The notes beneath the pieces were generated by a model, which worked only from the letters and a program-made list of their open reading frames with translations, searched no databases and was not told where the DNA came from. Position numbers and translations under genes: made by a program. From contig CAMLDH010000163.1 in assembly GCA_946478765.1 (NCBI GenBank), forward strand, positions 1 through 8,203: a DNA stretch of 8,203 bases, written 5' to 3'. Shown piece by piece: positions 6,185-8,203 of the stretch (position 1 is its first letter; each line of letters starts with the position of its first letter). Source of the DNA: an uncultured Oxalobacteraceae bacterium. GTDB lineage: Bacteria > Pseudomonadota > Gammaproteobacteria > Burkholderiales > Burkholderiaceae.

Positions 6185-6218
6185 AGCATTGCGAAGCATT
6201 CAGGCAGCATTTAAGCAT
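6185..6218. promoter_or_regulatory. Four AGCAT repeats near helical spacing
   Basis: AGCAT starts at 6185, 6195, 6206 and 6214, three of them as AGCATT, with steps of 10, 11 and 8 bases. They lie in the divergent region between the OmpA/RmpM-like gene and gyrA, 47-80 bases upstream of the former's start. The near-helical spacing suggests a protein-binding or bent-DNA site. No regulator is identified. Confidence 0.3.
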
Positions 6219-6288
6219 ATTTCTCTGTAAAAAACGTTCATTTTGCAACCCGCGTTTTGCGCTTGGGCTGCTGGCCGGAAAAGCGCCG

Positions 6289-6322
6289 TGGTCAGGGTTG
6301 GCCCGCATGTTAAAATCATGCG
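6289..6322 (+). promoter_or_regulatory. Candidate gyrA sigma-70 promoter with dyad around the -10
   Basis: TGGTCA (6289-6294, four of six consensus -35 bases), a 16-base spacer, then TAAAAT (6311-6316, five of six consensus -10 bases), facing gyrA. It would give a leader of about 80 bases. The -10 lies inside an inverted repeat CGCATG (6304-6309) / CATGCG (6317-6322) with a 7-base centre. Promoter prediction by eye is uncertain. Confidence 0.5.
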
Positions 6323-6402
6323 TTTAGCGCATCTCCCGTAATCGTTTCGCCGATGCGTAGATGATAAGTCAACCCGAAATAAACGCCAGTCACCCCCCGC
6401 CA

Positions 6403-8203
6403 ATGGATCAATTCGCTAAAGAAACAATACCGATTTCCCTCGAAGAAGAGATGCGCAAGAGCTACCTCGATTACGCGATGAGCGTAATCGTAGGCCGTGC
6501 CTTGCCGGATGTTCGCGATGGCTTGAAACCGGTGCACCGCCGCGTTCTGTTCGCGATGCACGAAATGAACAATGTGTGGAACCGTCCATACGTGAAATGC
6601 GCGCGCGTCGTCGGCGAGACCATGGGTAAATACCACCCGCACGGCGATCAGTCGATTTACGACACGCTGGTGCGCATGGCGCAGCCGTTTTCGCTGCGTT
6701 ACATGTTGGTGGATGGGCAGGGTAACTTCGGTTCGGTCGACGGCGACAACGCCGCGGCGATGCGTTACACCGAGTGCCGGCTGGACAAGATCGCCAGCGA
6801 GATCCTGGCCGACATCGAAAAGGACACGGTCGATTTCGTGCCCAACTACGACGGCAAGGAAAAAGAGCCGTCGGTGTTGCCGACCCGGATTCCGAACCTG
6901 CTGATCAACGGCGCATCCGGTATCGCGGTTGGCATGGCGACCAACATCCCGCCGCACAATATTACCGAGGTGATCGACGGTGCGCTGCATGTGTTGCGCA
7001 ACAGTCAGTGCACGATCGATGAGCTGATCGAAATCATTCCTGCGCCGGACTTCCCAACCGCCGGCATCATTTATGGCGTATCGGGCGTGCGCGACGGTTA
7101 CCGCACCGGCCGCGGCCGCGTCGTGATGCGCGCCAAGACGCATTTCGAGGAATACGGCAGAGAAGGCCGTACCGCGATCATCGTCGATGAGTTGCCATAC
7201 CAGGTGAACAAGAAGTCGCTGCTGGAACGCATCGCCGAACTGGTGCGCGACAAGAAACTCGACGGCATTTCCGACATTCGCGATGAGTCCGACAAGTCCG
7301 GCATGCGCGTCGTGATCGAATTGAAGCGCGGCGAAGTCGCGGAAGTCGTGCTCAATAATCTGTACAAGCAAACCCAGTTGCAAGACACGTTCGGCATGAA
7401 CATGGTCGCGCTGGTGGACGGCCAGCCGAAGCTGCTGAACCTGAAGCAGATGCTGGAATGCTTCCTGTCGCACCGCCGCGAAGTCGTCACGCGCCGCACC
7501 GTGTTCGAATTGCGCAAGGCGCGCGAGCGCGGTCACGTGCTGGAAGGCCTGGCCGTCGCACTGGCGAACATCGACGATTTCATTGCGATCATCAAAGCGG
7601 CGCCGACACCGCCGATCGCAAAAACCGAATTGATGGCGCGCGCATGGGATTCGTCCGTGGTGCGCGAAATGCTGGCGCGTACCGGCGAAGAAAGTGTCGG
7701 CGGCATCGACGCATTCCGTCCGGAGAATCTGCCCAAGCATTACGGTATCCAGTCTGACGGATTGTATAAATTGTCCGACGATCAGGCGCAGGAAATCCTG
7801 CAGATGCGCTTGCAACGCTTGACCGGTCTGGAACAAGACAAGATCGTCAATGAGTATAAAGAAGTGATGGCGCAGATCGCCGACCTGCTGGACATCCTGT
7901 TCCGGCCGGAACGCGTCACCGCCATCATCACCGATGAATTGACAGCAGCCAAGAACGAATACGGCATCGGCGCAAAAGACGTGCGCCGTTCGCAGATCGA
8001 ACTGAATGCGACCGACCTCGGCACCGAAGACCTGATCACGCCGCAAGACATGGTGGTCACCCTGTCGCACACCGGTTACATGAAGTCGCAACCGGTCTCC
8101 GAATACCGTGCGCAAAAGCGCGGCGGCCGCGGCAAGCAGGCGATGGCGACCAAGGAAGACGACTGGATCGACCAGTTGTTCATCGCCAATACGCACGATT
8201 ACA
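6403..8203 (+). CDS. gyrA: DNA gyrase subunit A (5' part, truncated by window end)
   Basis: ATP-dependent type II topoisomerase breakage-reunion subunit, acting with GyrB as A2B2 to introduce negative supercoils. The window shows 600 codons of the usual 850-900. Numbering is identical to E. coli through the active site: [21 protein letters not shown], then [30 protein letters not shown], and R121-Y122 (AAMRYTE) as catalytic pair. The quinolone-determining region reads [11 protein letters not shown], so position 83 is Gln instead of Ser while D87 is kept. [11 protein letters not shown] and [11 protein letters not shown] belong to the coiled-coil arm region. The GyrA box QKRGGRG (571-577), needed for DNA wrapping and supercoiling, confirms GyrA rather than ParC. 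ATG 6403 matches the family N-terminus; an in-frame ATG at 6361 would add 14 residues. No Shine-Dalgarno is visible before 6403 (CACCCCCCGCCA). It is divergent from the OmpA/RmpM-like gene. Confidence 0.98.
   Translation, partial: MDQFAKETIPISLEEEMRKSYLDYAMSVIVGRALPDVRDGLKPVHRRVLFAMHEMNNVWNRPYVKCARVVGETMGKYHPHGDQSIYDTLVRMAQPFSLRYMLVDGQGNFGSVDGDNAAAMRYTECRLDKIASEILADIEKDTVDFVPNYDGKEKEPSVLPTRIPNLLINGASGIAVGMATNIPPHNITEVIDGALHVLRNSQCTIDELIEIIPAPDFPTAGIIYGVSGVRDGYRTGRGRVVMRAKTHFEEYGREGRTAIIVDELPYQVNKKSLLERIAELVRDKKLDGISDIRDESDKSGMRVVIELKRGEVAEVVLNNLYKQTQLQDTFGMNMVALVDGQPKLLNLKQMLECFLSHRREVVTRRTVFELRKARERGHVLEGLAVALANIDDFIAIIKAAPTPPIAKTELMARAWDSSVVREMLARTGEESVGGIDAFRPENLPKHYGIQSDGLYKLSDDQAQEILQMRLQRLTGLEQDKIVNEYKEVMAQIADLLDILFRPERVTAIITDELTAAKNEYGIGAKDVRRSQIELNATDLGTEDLITPQDMVVTLSHTGYMKSQPVSEYRAQKRGGRGKQAMATKEDDWIDQLFIANTHDY

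Noticed and set aside
6316..8196. A 626-codon open frame on the minus strand opposite gyrA
   Set aside because: It mirrors gyrA in a high-GC region, is rich in His, Arg, Asp and Val in a way typical of antisense frames, and shows no recognisable domain. gyrA is certain.

Overview
The window looks like a chromosomal segment of a betaproteobacterium, most likely Burkholderiales near Oxalobacteraceae (Herminiimonas, Collimonas or Janthinobacterium type). This rests on the style of GyrA, on short RmpM-type OmpA proteins, and on the gene order gyrA / ompA-type genes / ubiG / HAD phosphatase. Genus is inference: no rRNA or other decisive marker is present.

Layout. (1) 1-126 is the 3' end of a CheY/Rcp1-like single-domain response regulator. 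(2) 289-786 holds broken pieces of a maltoporin (LamB)-like gene with two opposite frameshifts, lying between two signalling genes. (3) 933-2741 encodes a three-domain c-di-GMP protein (receiver, GGDEF, EAL). (4) 2764-2915 is a 152-bp imperfect palindrome with 27-bp ends, between the 3' ends of two convergent genes. (5) On the minus strand, read from high to low coordinates, come a first OmpA/RmpM-like gene (5455-6138), a second (4476-5123) with its own intrinsic terminator, ubiG (3708-4403) and a Gph/MupP-type phosphatase (2919-3629). (6) gyrA begins at 6403 on the plus strand, divergent from the first OmpA gene, and runs off the window after 600 codons.

How the genes relate. The left third is a signalling module: receiver-domain proteins plus a c-di-GMP synthesis/breakdown enzyme, with a decayed sugar porin between them. 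The centre and right form a conserved housekeeping block: peptidoglycan-anchored envelope proteins, the ubiquinone methyltransferase, and a phosphatase whose position beside ubiG matches that of Pseudomonas mupP (peptidoglycan recycling). DNA gyrase subunit A sits across a divergent promoter region.

I do not see a convincing new multi-gene system. The best leads are the palindromic element at 2764-2915 whose end sequence is repeated over the phosphatase stop codon, the fragmented maltoporin, Gln instead of Ser at GyrA position 83, and the tandem RmpM-like pair with its duplicated translation-start region.
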